NCBI RefSeq assembly: GCF_002118315.1
Contig: NZ_MTSZ01000001.1
Span: forward strand, 186,001-250,000
Origin: Kiloniella majae
Lineage (GTDB): Bacteria > Pseudomonadota > Alphaproteobacteria > Kiloniellales > Kiloniellaceae
Direction of reading: 5' to 3'
DNA: 64,000 nt
Part shown: in pieces, positions 8,986 through 19,244 of the stretch
How positions within the stretch are numbered: the stretch's first letter is position 1
How the letters are laid out: the number at the start of each line of letters is the position of its first letter
The notes under the pieces: generated by a model
What the model was told of the DNA's origin: nothing
Seen by the model: only the letters and a program-made list of their open reading frames with translations
Databases searched by the model: none
Program-made: the position numbers and the translations under genes

Positions 8986-9003
8986 TATACTATACCTAGT
9001 ATA
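8986..9003. promoter_or_regulatory. inverted repeat upstream of uraH2-xdhABC
   Basis: TATACTA and TAGTATA are separated by TACC, 22 nt before the ATG of uraH copy 2. It is a perfect 7-4-7 dyad and resembles the TATAC/GTATA half-sites of the dyad at 7759-7778. It is a candidate regulator site or overlapping promoter element for the uraH-xdhABC operon. The ribosome binding site GGGGAG follows at about 9011-9016. Confidence 0.5.
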
Positions 9004-9025
9004 CAATTCAGGGGAGTAAAGTCGC

Positions 9026-9379
9026 ATGGGGCGACTGACAACACATGTATTGGATACCGCACGCGGTATACCAGCTAAAAATATGACCATTGAGCTTTGG
9101 AAGCACAAGGGTGAGAACTGTAGTTTTGTGAAACGCGTTCAAACCAACGACGATGGTCGTGCAAATAGCCCTCTGTTAGACGACACAGAATTTACAACTG
9201 CCCAATACGAACTAAGATTTATGGCTGGTGACTATCTGAAATCACAAGATGATAACCTCCCCGATCCTTTATTCCTTGATATAATTCCGATCCGTTTTGG
9301 GATTGCTGACAAAGATGCCCATTACCATGTGCCCCTTCTTATTTCGCCTTTTGGCTATTCAACCTATCGCGGGAGCTAA
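9026..9379 (+). CDS. uraH: 5-hydroxyisourate hydrolase (copy 2)
   Basis: A second 5-hydroxyisourate hydrolase, 117 residues, with [11 protein letters not shown] at the N-terminus, NLPDPLFLD and [10 protein letters not shown] blocks, and the C-terminal YRGS. It differs from copy 1 mainly in residues 18-55 and carries a two-residue insertion. It is only 5 nt upstream of xdhA, so it is expressed with xanthine dehydrogenase, whereas copy 1 is near the permease and puuD operon. The start has a good GGGGAG site about 9 nt upstream. Confidence 0.96.
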   Translation: MGRLTTHVLDTARGIPAKNMTIELWKHKGENCSFVKRVQTNDDGRANSPLLDDTEFTTAQYELRFMAGDYLKSQDDNLPDPLFLDIIPIRFGIADKDAHYHVPLLISPFGYSTYRGS

Positions 9380-9384
9380 CAGTA

Positions 9385-10878
9385 ATGCGACAAAGTGTTA
9401 AATTCCTTCGCGACGGCGAACTGGTCGAACTTAACAATGTAGAGCCAAATGAAACCCTGCTCGACTATTTACGCTTGAGAGAAGGGTCATGCGGTACCAA
9501 AGAAGGATGCGGCGAAGGTGATTGCGGTGCCTGTAGTGTGGCGATTGGCTCCCTGAAAAATGGAAAGCTGGAATATCAAGCTGTTAACAGTTGTATTCAG
9601 TTACTGGGGATGATGGACGGAAAAGAGATCATAACCGTTGATGATCTTTCAAAAAGCTCTCGGGCAAAAGGTTCTCAGGAACTCCACCCTGTTCAAGATG
9701 CAATGTTACGCCACCACGGATCACAATGCGGTTTCTGCACCCCGGGCATTGTGATGTCACTCTTTACCCTTTACCACGCGGAAATAGAAGCAAACAGAAA
9801 TACAATCAACGATCAACTGGCCGGAAATCTGTGTCGTTGCACGGGCTATCGTCCAATTATTGATGCCGCACTGGAAAGCTGTACAGGAAAAGCCGAGGAT
9901 CGCTTTCACGAAGACGCCCAGGTAAGAACGGACAAACTCAATAAACTGGATGACAAAGAAGATCTGTTTATCGGGGATGACGCAAAATTTTTTGCCGCGC
10001 CAGCATCCACGAAAACGCTGGCCTCAATTTACGAAAAACATCCCGATGCGGTGATCGTCGCGGGTGCAACCGATGTCGGCCTCTGGATTACCAAACAACT
10101 GAGAGATCTTCCCAAGATCATTCATATCGGGCGCGTTGCAGAACTTCAAAAAATCACCCATAACAACGATGAGATTACCATTGGTGCTGGCGTAACCTAT
10201 GCCAATGCAAAGGAAATACTGGCCACTATTGATCCAGATGTTGCCGAGATTATCCGCAGGATTGGATCAACTCAGGTTCGCGCATCAGGCACAATTGGCG
10301 GTAACATTGCAAATGGGTCCCCTATTGGGGATAGCCCACCTTTACTTATCGCCCTGAATGCAAAGCTATCCTTGCAAAAAGGAACACATTCCAGAGAAAT
10401 TGATCTCGAAGACTTTTTCATCGATTATGGCAAACAGGATCGAAAAGAAGGTGAATTTGTTAGCAAGATCCGTGTGCCGAAGCTGTCTAGTAATGAATCT
10501 TTCCGCAGTTATAAAATAAGTAAACGCTTTGATCAGGATATATCCGCGCTACTGGCAGCATTCAGACTGACCATTGATAACGGTAAGATTACACAAGCCC
10601 GTATTGCTTATGGCGGTATGGCTGGTACACCGAAACGGGCCGAGCATACAGAAAAAGCGTTACAAGGCATCGACTTGAATGCATCCCAAACATGGGAGAA
10701 AGCTGCACAGGCTTTGGAACAGGATTTTACCCCTCTCTCTGACATGCGTGCCTCTGCTGGGTATAGAATAGAGGCTGCAAAAGGTCTTTTGATTAAAGCC
10801 CTTCATGAAATATCGAACGAGAAAGCTGGTCAACAGGGCAATCAAACAAGAGTTATTGGTGTAAGGGAGGCTGTGTAA
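9385..10878 (+). CDS. xdhA: xanthine dehydrogenase small subunit (2Fe-2S and FAD)
   Basis: XdhA carries electrons from the molybdenum site to NAD. The 497-residue chain starts with a plant-type 2Fe-2S domain (CGTKEGCGEGDCGAC near residues 36-50). A helical second 2Fe-2S domain follows (CGFCTPG near 112 and CRCTGYRP near 150), then a vanillyl-alcohol-oxidase-type FAD domain (VIVAGATDVGLWIT near 225, GTIGGNIANGSPIGD near 303) and the CO-dehydrogenase flavoprotein C-terminal domain. It lies between uraH copy 2 and xdhB, four nt before xdhB. This two-subunit layout (XdhA plus XdhB) is the bacterial type. Confidence 0.97.
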   Translation: MRQSVKFLRDGELVELNNVEPNETLLDYLRLREGSCGTKEGCGEGDCGACSVAIGSLKNGKLEYQAVNSCIQLLGMMDGKEIITVDDLSKSSRAKGSQELHPVQDAMLRHHGSQCGFCTPGIVMSLFTLYHAEIEANRNTINDQLAGNLCRCTGYRPIIDAALESCTGKAEDRFHEDAQVRTDKLNKLDDKEDLFIGDDAKFFAAPASTKTLASIYEKHPDAVIVAGATDVGLWITKQLRDLPKIIHIGRVAELQKITHNNDEITIGAGVTYANAKEILATIDPDVAEIIRRIGSTQVRASGTIGGNIANGSPIGDSPPLLIALNAKLSLQKGTHSREIDLEDFFIDYGKQDRKEGEFVSKIRVPKLSSNESFRSYKISKRFDQDISALLAAFRLTIDNGKITQARIAYGGMAGTPKRAEHTEKALQGIDLNASQTWEKAAQALEQDFTPLSDMRASAGYRIEAAKGLLIKALHEISNEKAGQQGNQTRVIGVREAV

Positions 10879-10882
10879 TAAA

Positions 10883-13222
10883 ATGCTTCACAAGTCACCT
10901 GTCACAAACGACTCAACAGCTACTGTCGGTAAAAACAACAAACACGATAGTGCAGAACGGCATATTAAGGGAACCGCGCTCTATATCGACGACATTCGTG
11001 AACCGCAAGGCACAGTTCACCTCGCCCCCGGCTATGCACAGGCCTCTTGCGGTAAAATCAAAAGCCTCGATGTAAGTGCTGTAAAATCTGCCCCCGGCGT
11101 TGTCGCCGTCTTAACAGCCAAAGACATTCCCGGGGTTAACGATTGTAGCCCGGCAATGGGCGATGACATGATCCTTGCTGATGGACACATTCTCTTTCAT
11201 GGACAGGTTGTCTTTGCCGTCGCAGCGAAAAGCCACCTAGAGGCAAGAAAAGCCGCCAGATTGGCCAAGATCGAAATAGACGAAACAGCACCGATGGTGA
11301 GCGTGGAAGATGGCCTTGAAAAAGATGCATCCGTCTTGCCACCTTACGAGTTTTTACGCGGTTCTCCGGATGAAATGATCAATTCTTCCCCCAACAAGAT
11401 TGCTGATAGTTTTCATATTGGTGGACAGGAACACTTTTACCTCGAGGGTCAGATCGCCATGGCCATTCCCGGGGATGATGGTGAGATACTGGTTCATTCA
11501 TCAACCCAGCATCCGACAGAAATTCAACACACCGTTGCCAAGATGCTTGGTGTACAAGACGCTGCCGTTGTTTGCGAATGCCGCCGCATGGGGGGCGCCT
11601 TTGGTGGTAAAGAATCACAGGCCGCACAATGGGCTGCATTATCGGCCTTGGCTGCCTACGTCACAGGACGCCCGGCAAAGATGCGGCTTGATCGCGATGA
11701 CGATATGATCATGACGGGCAAACGTCATGATCAGGCCTGTCACTGGCAAGCTGGATATGACGATCAGGGGAAGCTGACCGCCGTCAACGTTGAGTTCAAT
11801 TCACGTTGTGGCTGTTCTGCAGATCTTTCCCTTGGAGTTAATGACCGCACGATGTTCCATGCGGATAATTCCTATTACTATCCGCAAGCACGCATCCTGT
11901 CCCGCCGCGTGATGACCAATACCGTTTCCAATACCGCCTTTCGGGGCTTTGGTGGCCCCCAAGGCATGGTCTTTTCAGAACGCATGATGGACACGATTGC
12001 CATTAAGCTGGGTATGGACCCACTTGATGTACGAAAGATCAACTTCTACGGCGATGAAGATCGCGATATCACACCGTTCGGTATGAAGGTTCAGGATAAC
12101 ATCCTCGATGAGCTTGTTTCAGAACTGGAAAACACCAGTGATTACCGTAACCGCCGTAAAGAAATAGACGCCTTTAACGAAAAAAGCCCCTTCCTCAAAA
12201 AAGGCCTCGCGCTTAATCCGGTAAAATTCGGGATATCCTTTACCCTCAAGCATCTCAATCAGGCTGGTGCCCTTGTCCATGTTTATACCGATGGATCTGT
12301 ACAGGTTAATCACGGCGGCACCGAAATGGGACAAGGACTTTACACCAAAGTTGCGCAGGTTGTTGCCGAAGAATTTGGTATTGATCTAGAGCATGTTCGA
12401 ATAACGGCGACCAAAACAGATAAAGTACCCAATACCGCCCCCACAGCTGCTTCATCAGGTTCTGATATGAACGGTATGGCAGCGAAACAGGCTGCTGAAA
12501 CTATCAAAAATCGACTGATAGACCTAGCAAGCAAGCTCTATCAGGTGGATAAATCAACCATCAGCTTTGCCCATAACAAAGTAAAAATTGGGGACCGGGA
12601 AATTGCCTTTGCGGAACTGACACAACAGGCTTTTCTGGAACGGGTATCACTTTCTTCAACAGGGTATTATGCAACACCACATATTACCTGGGACCGAGAC
12701 ACCAAAGATGGCCGCCCGTTCCTGTATTTTGCCTATGGAGCCTGTTGCGCGGAAGTCACCATTGATACACTGACCGGAGAGATGAAAGTGGACCGGGTCG
12801 ACATTCTGCACGACGTCGGAAAATCCCTGAACCCAGCCATTGACATCGGACAGATCGAAGGTGGTTTTGTTCAGGGCATGGGCTGGTTGACCACAGAAGA
12901 ACTCGTCTATGATGATCAGGGACGTCTTCGGACTCATGCACCATCAACATATAAAATTCCGACGGCTTCCGATGTACCTGAAGATTTCCGGGTAAGTTTA
13001 TGGAATTCAAGTGGAAACAAAGAAGATACTATCTATAGATCAAAAGCCGTTGGTGAACCCCCGGTCATGTTAGCTACGGCTGTTTTCTCGGCCGTAACCA
13101 ATGCTATAGCCTCGCTTTCCCCCGGACAAGTACCGCAAATAAACACACCAGCCACCCCTGAGAATATTCTTCGCTCGGTTCAAGATATGAAACAAAAAGA
13201 CAGAACGGCCGGAGAAGAATAA
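10883..13222 (+). CDS. xdhB: xanthine dehydrogenase large subunit (molybdopterin)
   Basis: The catalytic subunit, 779 residues, oxidises hypoxanthine and xanthine to urate at a molybdenum cofactor. Visible blocks are the a/b hammerhead domain near the N-terminus (GTALYIDDI), GQEHFYLEGQIA near residue 180, GGAFGGKESQAAQ near 237, the AFRGFGGPQG substrate-channel block with its arginine near 350, GGTEMGQGL near 477 and VGEPPVMLATAVFSA near 725, which holds the catalytic glutamate. The stop TAA overlaps the start of xdhC in TAATG. It is complete and of normal length. Confidence 0.97.
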   Translation: MLHKSPVTNDSTATVGKNNKHDSAERHIKGTALYIDDIREPQGTVHLAPGYAQASCGKIKSLDVSAVKSAPGVVAVLTAKDIPGVNDCSPAMGDDMILADGHILFHGQVVFAVAAKSHLEARKAARLAKIEIDETAPMVSVEDGLEKDASVLPPYEFLRGSPDEMINSSPNKIADSFHIGGQEHFYLEGQIAMAIPGDDGEILVHSSTQHPTEIQHTVAKMLGVQDAAVVCECRRMGGAFGGKESQAAQWAALSALAAYVTGRPAKMRLDRDDDMIMTGKRHDQACHWQAGYDDQGKLTAVNVEFNSRCGCSADLSLGVNDRTMFHADNSYYYPQARILSRRVMTNTVSNTAFRGFGGPQGMVFSERMMDTIAIKLGMDPLDVRKINFYGDEDRDITPFGMKVQDNILDELVSELENTSDYRNRRKEIDAFNEKSPFLKKGLALNPVKFGISFTLKHLNQAGALVHVYTDGSVQVNHGGTEMGQGLYTKVAQVVAEEFGIDLEHVRITATKTDKVPNTAPTAASSGSDMNGMAAKQAAETIKNRLIDLASKLYQVDKSTISFAHNKVKIGDREIAFAELTQQAFLERVSLSSTGYYATPHITWDRDTKDGRPFLYFAYGACCAEVTIDTLTGEMKVDRVDILHDVGKSLNPAIDIGQIEGGFVQGMGWLTTEELVYDDQGRLRTHAPSTYKIPTASDVPEDFRVSLWNSSGNKEDTIYRSKAVGEPPVMLATAVFSAVTNAIASLSPGQVPQINTPATPENILRSVQDMKQKDRTAGEE

Positions 13223-14232
13223 TGAAAGTCTGGTCACTCATCGCAAAACATCTGGAAGACACGGGTTGTTGCGCCATGGTGACCATGACAGAAGTTTTGG
13301 GCTCTGCCCCGCGAGAAGCTGGAACACGTATGATTATTCGTCCAGATGGTGGCTTTCACGGAACGATAGGTGGTGGGACACTCGAATGGCATGTTCAGGC
13401 AGAAGCACAGAAACTCATGCGCAACCCGAAAGCGTTGTTAAACTTCAGCCAACATGCCCTTGGTCCGGAACTTGGTCAGTGCTGTGGTGGCGCAGTCAAG
13501 TTGCTCATCGAAGTCTTTACCAAAGAGCAGCTACATGAAGTTAAAGAGCTAGCGGCCCAAGAAGAAACGGGCCCCTTTTCAACACAAGGCCATTTTACTG
13601 CTGATCGTGTTATCCGTGAAGTCATCAATAAGACACACAATAAGCTGAGCTTTGATGCCAACGGTGATATTCTGGAAAACTTCGGCGAAAAAAAGCGTCA
13701 GGTTTATCTCTACGGTGCGGGACACATCGGGCGCGCGTTGATGCTCAATATCGCGGCGCTGCCCTTTGATCTTGTCTGGATTGATTCCCGTCACAATGCC
13801 TTGCCATCGGTTACAGCCGGTAATGTCGAGAAAATCTATACACCAACACCTGTAGAAACCTTGGCCACGGCACCAGATGGTGCTTTTATCGTGATTATGA
13901 CCCACAGCCATTCGCTTGATCTTGATTTGGTCAATGCTGCCCTTGCAGCAGAACGCTTTGCTTATGTCGGGGTAATAGGATCGGACACAAAAAAAGCGCG
14001 CTTTAAAAGCCGCCTGAAATCATTTGGCATGGAAAAAACAAACGTCGAGAAACTGATCTGCCCGATTGGGATCGACGGTATAAAGTCCAAACATCCGGCG
14101 GCAATCGCCGCATCCGTGACTGCAGAATTACTTATAAAAGACGAGGAAGTATCCAAACAGGAAGCAGGTTTGGATTCCAATAATATGACAGACTTAAATA
14201 GAGTTGAAAAAACTGTGAAGTTTGTCCAATAA
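13222..14232 (+). CDS. xdhC: xanthine dehydrogenase accessory protein
   Basis: XdhC binds molybdenum cofactor, supports its sulfuration and hands it to XdhB. The 336-residue protein has the N-terminal XdhC domain (GSAPREAGTRMII near residue 29, GTIGGGTLEW near 50, GPELGQCCGGAVKLL near 83 with the family cysteines) and a C-terminal Rossmann fold (VYLYGAGHIGRAL near 161). The start overlaps the xdhB stop, so the two are coupled. The tail after about residue 305 is polar and low in conservation, and may be a linker extension. Confidence 0.94.
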   Translation: MKVWSLIAKHLEDTGCCAMVTMTEVLGSAPREAGTRMIIRPDGGFHGTIGGGTLEWHVQAEAQKLMRNPKALLNFSQHALGPELGQCCGGAVKLLIEVFTKEQLHEVKELAAQEETGPFSTQGHFTADRVIREVINKTHNKLSFDANGDILENFGEKKRQVYLYGAGHIGRALMLNIAALPFDLVWIDSRHNALPSVTAGNVEKIYTPTPVETLATAPDGAFIVIMTHSHSLDLDLVNAALAAERFAYVGVIGSDTKKARFKSRLKSFGMEKTNVEKLICPIGIDGIKSKHPAAIAASVTAELLIKDEEVSKQEAGLDSNNMTDLNRVEKTVKFVQ

Positions 14233-14254
14233 GACAAAAAAATGAATAAAAACT

Positions 14255-14288
14255 AGTAAGTTAAAAACCGGAGAGTTAAAAACTTACT
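14255..14288 (+). other. stem-loop in the leader of the ABC operon
   Basis: AGTAAGTT pairs with AACTTACT around an 18-nt purine-rich loop. It lies between xdhC and the ABC ATPase gene. It may mark an RNA processing point separating the two parts of a long transcript; there is no T-run, so termination is unlikely. Confidence 0.4.
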
Positions 14289-14324
14289 GAACTGGGATAA
14301 TAGGCTTATTGGGAGGGCAAGCAA

Positions 14325-15929
14325 TTGGGGGATCATGTATCCACAAAAGTCGGCACAGCTGCAACGACAGATTATCTGTTGGAAGCACGCGGAATCACCA
14401 AGATGTTCGGGGATTTGGCCGCGAATGATGATGTTACGCTCAAACTTGCCCCGGGTGAAATTCACGCCCTGCTCGGCGAGAACGGGGCGGGAAAATCAAC
14501 GCTTGTCAAAATTATCTATGGATCATTACAGCCCACCAAAGGCTCTCTGCATTGGCTGGGACAAGAAGTATCCATAGCCAACCCCGCTGCAGCCCGGAAT
14601 TTGGGTGTCGGAATGGTGTTTCAACACTTCTCCCTGTTTGAAGCCTTAAGTGTTGTTGAAAATATCGCCCTCGCCCTGCCCAAAGACACAGATATCAAAA
14701 ACCTTTCCCAGAAGATATCTAATGTTTCCAAAGAATATGGTCTTCCGCTGGAACCCACTGCTTTGGTTGCGGACCTATCCGTCGGCGAACGACAGCGTAT
14801 CGAAATTGTCCGTTGCCTTTTACAAGAACCACGCCTGTTGATTATGGATGAACCAACAGCAGTTCTAACACCCCAAGAAGCAGATCAACTATTCCTGACA
14901 CTGGAGCGTCTGGCAAAAGAAGGTTGCGCCGTTCTTTATATCTCTCACCGTCTGGATGAGGTTAAACGACTGTGCCACGACGCAACGATCTTGCGTATGG
15001 GCAAAGTTGTCGGACATGTTGACCCACAGGAAGAAACAGCTGCCAGTCTTGCCAGATTAATGGTAGGTGCCGATGTTCACGCGATTAATGCCAATAGAGA
15101 ACACAATCCTGGTGAGACACTGCTGAAACTCAACAAACTATCCCAAGCTGCTGATGGTCCTTTTGGTGTTTCCCTTGTGGATATCAATCTGGATGTCAAA
15201 GCAGGCGAAGTTGTTGCCATTGCAGGTGTTGCCGGCAACGGACAATCAGAACTATTTGATGCGATTTCAGGTGAGCGCATCGCAGATAGTGCTGGAAACA
15301 TTCAAATCGACGGACGTGATAGCGGTTTGGACACGATAACGGAACGTCGGCGAAACGGGGCAGGCTTTGTTCCGGAAGAACGGCTGGGTCACGGTGCCGT
15401 TCCGGGCCTTTCCTTGTCAGAAAATATCGTTCTGACCCGCCATTCTGATGATGCAGGTCTTTCAAAATCCGGGTTTATTGACCGAGAACATGCTGTTGCA
15501 ATCAACGAACGGATCACCCGAGATTATGATGTTCGCAAAGGCAAACCAGACCCGGAAGCCAGATCACTGTCTGGCGGGAACTTGCAAAAATTTGTTGTTG
15601 GCCGAGAGCTGGATCGTAAACCAAAGGTTCTTGTGATCAACCAGCCTACGTGGGGCGTAGACGCCGGGGCTGCGGCCTTGATCCGGCAGGCAATGATCGA
15701 TCTGGCCTTGGCAGGATCTGCTGTTCTGGTCGTATCCCAAGATTTGGACGAAATTTTTGAAGTCGCCGATAGAATTGCGGTAATTTCACGCGGTCAACTC
15801 TCAGAGGCTTTCCCGGCCAGTGATCTTACATTAGAGAAAATAGGCTTGCTGATGGCCGGTGCCCATGAAAAGAAGATCCCAAAGAAAAACCAAGAGAAAA
15901 CCGGGACAGATGAGAAGGTAAGCGCATGA
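14325..15929 (+). CDS. ABC importer ATPase, BMP-type nucleoside/purine system 1
   Basis: A 534-residue double ABC ATPase of the simple-sugar/nucleoside importer class. The first cassette has Walker [10 protein letters not shown], signature LSVGERQR and Walker [18 protein letters not shown]. The second is degenerate, as usual in this class ([29 protein letters not shown]). TTG 14325 is the best start: a strong GGGAGG lies 8 nt upstream at 14311-14316 and no ATG fits as well. It forms an operon with two permeases and a binding protein. Beside xdhABC and guaD the substrate is probably a purine base or nucleoside; this is context inference. Confidence 0.92.
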   Translation: MGDHVSTKVGTAATTDYLLEARGITKMFGDLAANDDVTLKLAPGEIHALLGENGAGKSTLVKIIYGSLQPTKGSLHWLGQEVSIANPAAARNLGVGMVFQHFSLFEALSVVENIALALPKDTDIKNLSQKISNVSKEYGLPLEPTALVADLSVGERQRIEIVRCLLQEPRLLIMDEPTAVLTPQEADQLFLTLERLAKEGCAVLYISHRLDEVKRLCHDATILRMGKVVGHVDPQEETAASLARLMVGADVHAINANREHNPGETLLKLNKLSQAADGPFGVSLVDINLDVKAGEVVAIAGVAGNGQSELFDAISGERIADSAGNIQIDGRDSGLDTITERRRNGAGFVPEERLGHGAVPGLSLSENIVLTRHSDDAGLSKSGFIDREHAVAINERITRDYDVRKGKPDPEARSLSGGNLQKFVVGRELDRKPKVLVINQPTWGVDAGAAALIRQAMIDLALAGSAVLVVSQDLDEIFEVADRIAVISRGQLSEAFPASDLTLEKIGLLMAGAHEKKIPKKNQEKTGTDEKVSA

Positions 15930-17011
15930 AACTCGTGTTGGAAAAACGTTCCGAACACTCGGAATTCATGACCCTTATGTCACCGCTTTTGGCGATTGCT
16001 CTGACGGTTTTCACTGGTGCCATCATTTTTGCCGTTCAGGGGCTCAATCCCTTCGAAGCACTCTATGTGTATTTCATAGAACCTTTGACATCAATGTGGT
16101 CACTGGAAGAGGTCTTTGTTAAGGCTGCTCCTCTCATTTTGATTGGTGCTGGTCTATCCGTTTGTTATATGGCCAACGTCTGGAATATTGGTGCAGAGGG
16201 CCAGTTGACCATGGGCGCGATTGTGGGATCAATTGTTCCTATCGTTTTCACATCCTGGCAATCACCGCTAACACTGGTTGCGATGATTACGCTCGGCGCT
16301 TTGGGTGGTGCGCTCTATGCTGCAATACCCGCTTTTTTAAAGAACAGATTTAACGCGAACGAAATCCTGACGTCCCTGATGTTGGTCTATATTGCGCAAC
16401 TCTTTTTAGACTGGGTTGTTCGCGGTCCCTGGAAAGACCCAAAAGGCTTTAATTTCCCACAATCCATTGCCTTTGAAGGTTGGCAGTTATTCCCAACCCT
16501 CGGGGATGGTCGTGTGCATATCGGAATTATCCTTGCGGTTATCGTCGTTGTTATCCTCACTGTTCTCATGAGCAGAACACTAAAGGGCTTTGAGATACTG
16601 GTTATCGGGAACTCCCCTCGTGCTGGGCGTTTTGCAGGGTTCTCCAGAAAAAAAATTGTCTGGTTCTGCCTACTGCTTTCCGGTGGTTTGGCGGGAATTG
16701 CTGGAATTGGCGAGGTCGCAGGCCCAAGCGGACAACTACAGCCAACGGTCTCACCCGGCTATGGTTTTACAGCTATCATCGTGGCCTTCCTTGGTCGCTT
16801 GAACCCCATCGGCGTTCTCTTTGCCGGGATCATGCTTGCCATCACCTATATCGGCGGAGAAGCCGCGCAGATTGATCTGGGCGTATCTGATAAAACAGCA
16901 CAGGTTTTCCAAGGCATTTTGCTTTTCTTTATTTTAGCGTGTGACACCTTAATCCTCTATCGGATCAAGATGCTGACCTCGACCAAACAACAATCAGTAG
17001 CGGCGGAGTAA
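15926..17011 (+). CDS. ABC importer permease, system 1 (first)
   Basis: A 361-residue membrane permease of the BPD-transp-2 family used by BMP-type nucleoside importers. The [15 protein letters not shown] block near residue 86 and [14 protein letters not shown] near 252 are family features. About nine or ten hydrophobic helices are visible. The start overlaps the ATPase stop (ATGA). It corresponds to the YufP-like subunit and pairs with the next permease. Confidence 0.9.
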   Translation: MKLVLEKRSEHSEFMTLMSPLLAIALTVFTGAIIFAVQGLNPFEALYVYFIEPLTSMWSLEEVFVKAAPLILIGAGLSVCYMANVWNIGAEGQLTMGAIVGSIVPIVFTSWQSPLTLVAMITLGALGGALYAAIPAFLKNRFNANEILTSLMLVYIAQLFLDWVVRGPWKDPKGFNFPQSIAFEGWQLFPTLGDGRVHIGIILAVIVVVILTVLMSRTLKGFEILVIGNSPRAGRFAGFSRKKIVWFCLLLSGGLAGIAGIGEVAGPSGQLQPTVSPGYGFTAIIVAFLGRLNPIGVLFAGIMLAITYIGGEAAQIDLGVSDKTAQVFQGILLFFILACDTLILYRIKMLTSTKQQSVAAE

Positions 17012-17016
17012 GACAA

Positions 17017-17937
17017 ATGGATGCAACACAAGCTGTCATCTTGACAATTATCACCGCCTCAACCCCTTTGTTACTTGCTGCAATTGGTGAATTGGTCACG
17101 GAAAGATCAGGTGTTCTCAACCTGGGTGTCGAAGGCATGATGGTTATGGGGGCTGTCTGTGGATTTGCCGCAGCCTACACCACTGGTAATCCCTACATAG
17201 GTATTCTCGCCGGTGTGCTAGGGGGCGTTGCCCTCGCCTTTTTCTTTGCTATTCTGACACAAACACTCGCGACTAATCAGGTCGCGACCGGACTGGCTCT
17301 TACGCTTCTAGGGCTTGGTCTATCAGGGCTTATCGGGGAATCTTTTGTTGGACTTCCCGGTGTAAAATTACAACAGCTTTCCATCCCGTTCTTCAGCACA
17401 ATTCCCTTTATCGGACCAATTCTCTTTGGACAGGATATTTTGGTCTATACCTCTGTCGCTCTGATTTTTGGAACGACCTATGTTCTGTTTAAAACCAGAA
17501 TAGGCCTGATCATTCGATCTGTCGGGGATAATCACAATTCAGCCCATGCATTAGGGTACAATGTAATCGCCGTCCGGTATGCCTGTATTATGTTCGGTGG
17601 GGCTTGTTCCGGTCTTGCAGGAGCTTATCTCTCTCTGGCCTATACGCCACAATGGATTGAGAACATGACAGCCGGGCGCGGCTGGGTCGCGTTGGCTTTG
17701 GTGGTCTTTTCGACTTGGTTACCCAAACGTCTTGCAATCGGCGCTTATCTCTTTGGTGCTGTGTGGATCATGGGTCTCTATGTACAGGCGCTTGGCTTCG
17801 GTATACCATCACAGTTCCTGTCATCATTACCTTACGTTGTAACCATCATCGCGCTGGTCATTATTTCTGGCAACAAAACGCTAACTCGTGTAAATACACC
17901 AGCATGTATCGGTCAAACCTTTGTTCCAGATCGGTAA
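17017..17937 (+). CDS. ABC importer permease, system 1 (second)
   Basis: A 306-residue membrane permease of the BPD-transp-2 family. The conserved GELVTERSGVLNLGVEGMM block lies near residue 23, and GGACSGLAGAYLSLAYTP lies near 192. It is the YufQ-like partner of the preceding permease, 5 nt downstream. It has about nine hydrophobic segments. The paralogue in importer 2 is at 32321-33268. Confidence 0.9.
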   Translation: MDATQAVILTIITASTPLLLAAIGELVTERSGVLNLGVEGMMVMGAVCGFAAAYTTGNPYIGILAGVLGGVALAFFFAILTQTLATNQVATGLALTLLGLGLSGLIGESFVGLPGVKLQQLSIPFFSTIPFIGPILFGQDILVYTSVALIFGTTYVLFKTRIGLIIRSVGDNHNSAHALGYNVIAVRYACIMFGGACSGLAGAYLSLAYTPQWIENMTAGRGWVALALVVFSTWLPKRLAIGAYLFGAVWIMGLYVQALGFGIPSQFLSSLPYVVTIIALVIISGNKTLTRVNTPACIGQTFVPDR

Positions 17938-18069
17938 TATAGAATTCTCTGGTTGATCGAAACACCCGTGGCTTTACGTCATAGAGAACAACCGGGGAAA
18001 CAGAATTAATACGGACGTCATCGCATAGATCGGCCAGCGCTGGTGTCAAAATAATGAAACGGCCACGAG

Positions 18070-18095
18070 GAGTTCTCTTGATCTTAAGAGAGCTC
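18070..18095 (+). other. hairpin just upstream of the BMP gene
   Basis: GAGTTCTCTT pairs with AAGAGAGCTC (ten pairs with one G-U) around GATCTT. It ends 7 nt before the strong ribosome binding site AGGGAAGG (18103-18110) of the binding-protein gene. It probably acts as a 5' stabiliser or processing site that raises binding-protein output over the upstream membrane components. Confidence 0.5.
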
Positions 18096-18119
18096 ACTAA
18101 TCAGGGAAGGATAACCCAA

Positions 18120-19187
18120 ATGAAGAAAATCTTGGGATTTGCCGCCGCGATCGCACTATCCTTAGCGATAGTTCCGGCATCTGCTGCAGATAAGCTGAAA
18201 GTCGGTTTTATTTACGTTGGCCCCGTTGGTGACCACGGTTGGAGCTATCAGCACGACCAGGGCCGTAAAGCCATCGAAGAAAAATTTGGCGACAAGGTTG
18301 AAACAACCTTTGTCGAAAAAGTAGCCGAAGGCCCCGACGCAGAACGTGCAATTGAACGTCTGGCCCGTAAAGGTTCCAAACTGATTTTCACAACTTCCTT
18401 TGGTTTTATGGAACCAACTCTGAAAGTTGCCAAACGCTTTCCAGATGTAAAATTTGAACATGCAACGGGTTACAAACGTTCCGATAACGTTTCGACCTAT
18501 TCTTCACGTTTCTACGAAGGCCGTTACATCATCGGACAGATTGCCGCAAAACAATCTAAATCCGGCGTAGCGGGCTACATCGCGTCTTTCCCAATTCCGG
18601 AAGTTGTTCGTGGTATCAATGCCTTTATGCTGGGCGCACAGTCTGTTAACCCAGATTTCAAACTGAAAGTCGTTTGGGTAAACTCATGGTTTGATCCAGG
18701 TAAAGAAGCCGATGCTGCTAAAGTTCTGATCGGTCAAGGTGCTGACATCATCACACAGCACACAGATTCAACTGCACCACTTCAAATCGCACAAGAACAG
18801 GGCGTACACGGTTTCGGTCAAGCATCTGATATGATTGCCTTTGCCCCAAAAGCACAGCTTACTTCCATCATTGATGACTGGGCGTCTTACTATGTCAGCC
18901 GTACACAGGCTGCGCTAGATGGCACTTGGAAATCCGAAGACACATGGGGTGGCCTGAACGAGAAAATGGTTGTGATGGCAGATTACACAAATCTTCCCGA
19001 CGACGTGAAAAAGATGGCTCAAGAAACTGAAGCCAAGATCACATCCGGTGAACTGCACCCATTCCAGGGACCGATTACCAAACAGGACGGTTCAGTTGCC
19101 GCCAAAGAAGGTGAAACAGTTGCCGTTGGTGAGCTTCTTGGCATGAACTGGTACGTTCAGGGTGTTGACGATCAGTTGCCACAATAA
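18120..19187 (+). CDS. BMP family substrate-binding lipoprotein-type protein, importer 1
   Basis: A BMP/PnrA-like periplasmic binding protein of 355 residues that feeds the ABC importer encoded just upstream. The N-terminus is a signal peptide (FAAAIALSLAIVPASAA). No lipobox cysteine is visible, so the protein is probably soluble in the periplasm. The mature start KLKVGFIYVGPVGDHGWS is a strong family match, as is the NVSTYSSRFYEGRYIIGQIA block. ATG 18120 was chosen over an in-frame ATG at 18054 because of the AGGGAAGG site and the signal peptide. Flanking hairpins suggest separate mRNA stability control. Confidence 0.93.
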   Translation: MKKILGFAAAIALSLAIVPASAADKLKVGFIYVGPVGDHGWSYQHDQGRKAIEEKFGDKVETTFVEKVAEGPDAERAIERLARKGSKLIFTTSFGFMEPTLKVAKRFPDVKFEHATGYKRSDNVSTYSSRFYEGRYIIGQIAAKQSKSGVAGYIASFPIPEVVRGINAFMLGAQSVNPDFKLKVVWVNSWFDPGKEADAAKVLIGQGADIITQHTDSTAPLQIAQEQGVHGFGQASDMIAFAPKAQLTSIIDDWASYYVSRTQAALDGTWKSEDTWGGLNEKMVVMADYTNLPDDVKKMAQETEAKITSGELHPFQGPITKQDGSVAAKEGETVAVGELLGMNWYVQGVDDQLPQ

Positions 19188-19244
19188 AAGTTACAAAGGT
19201 GCCCAATAACTTAACATGTTGAATTCGGCATCTTGAAGAAAACA

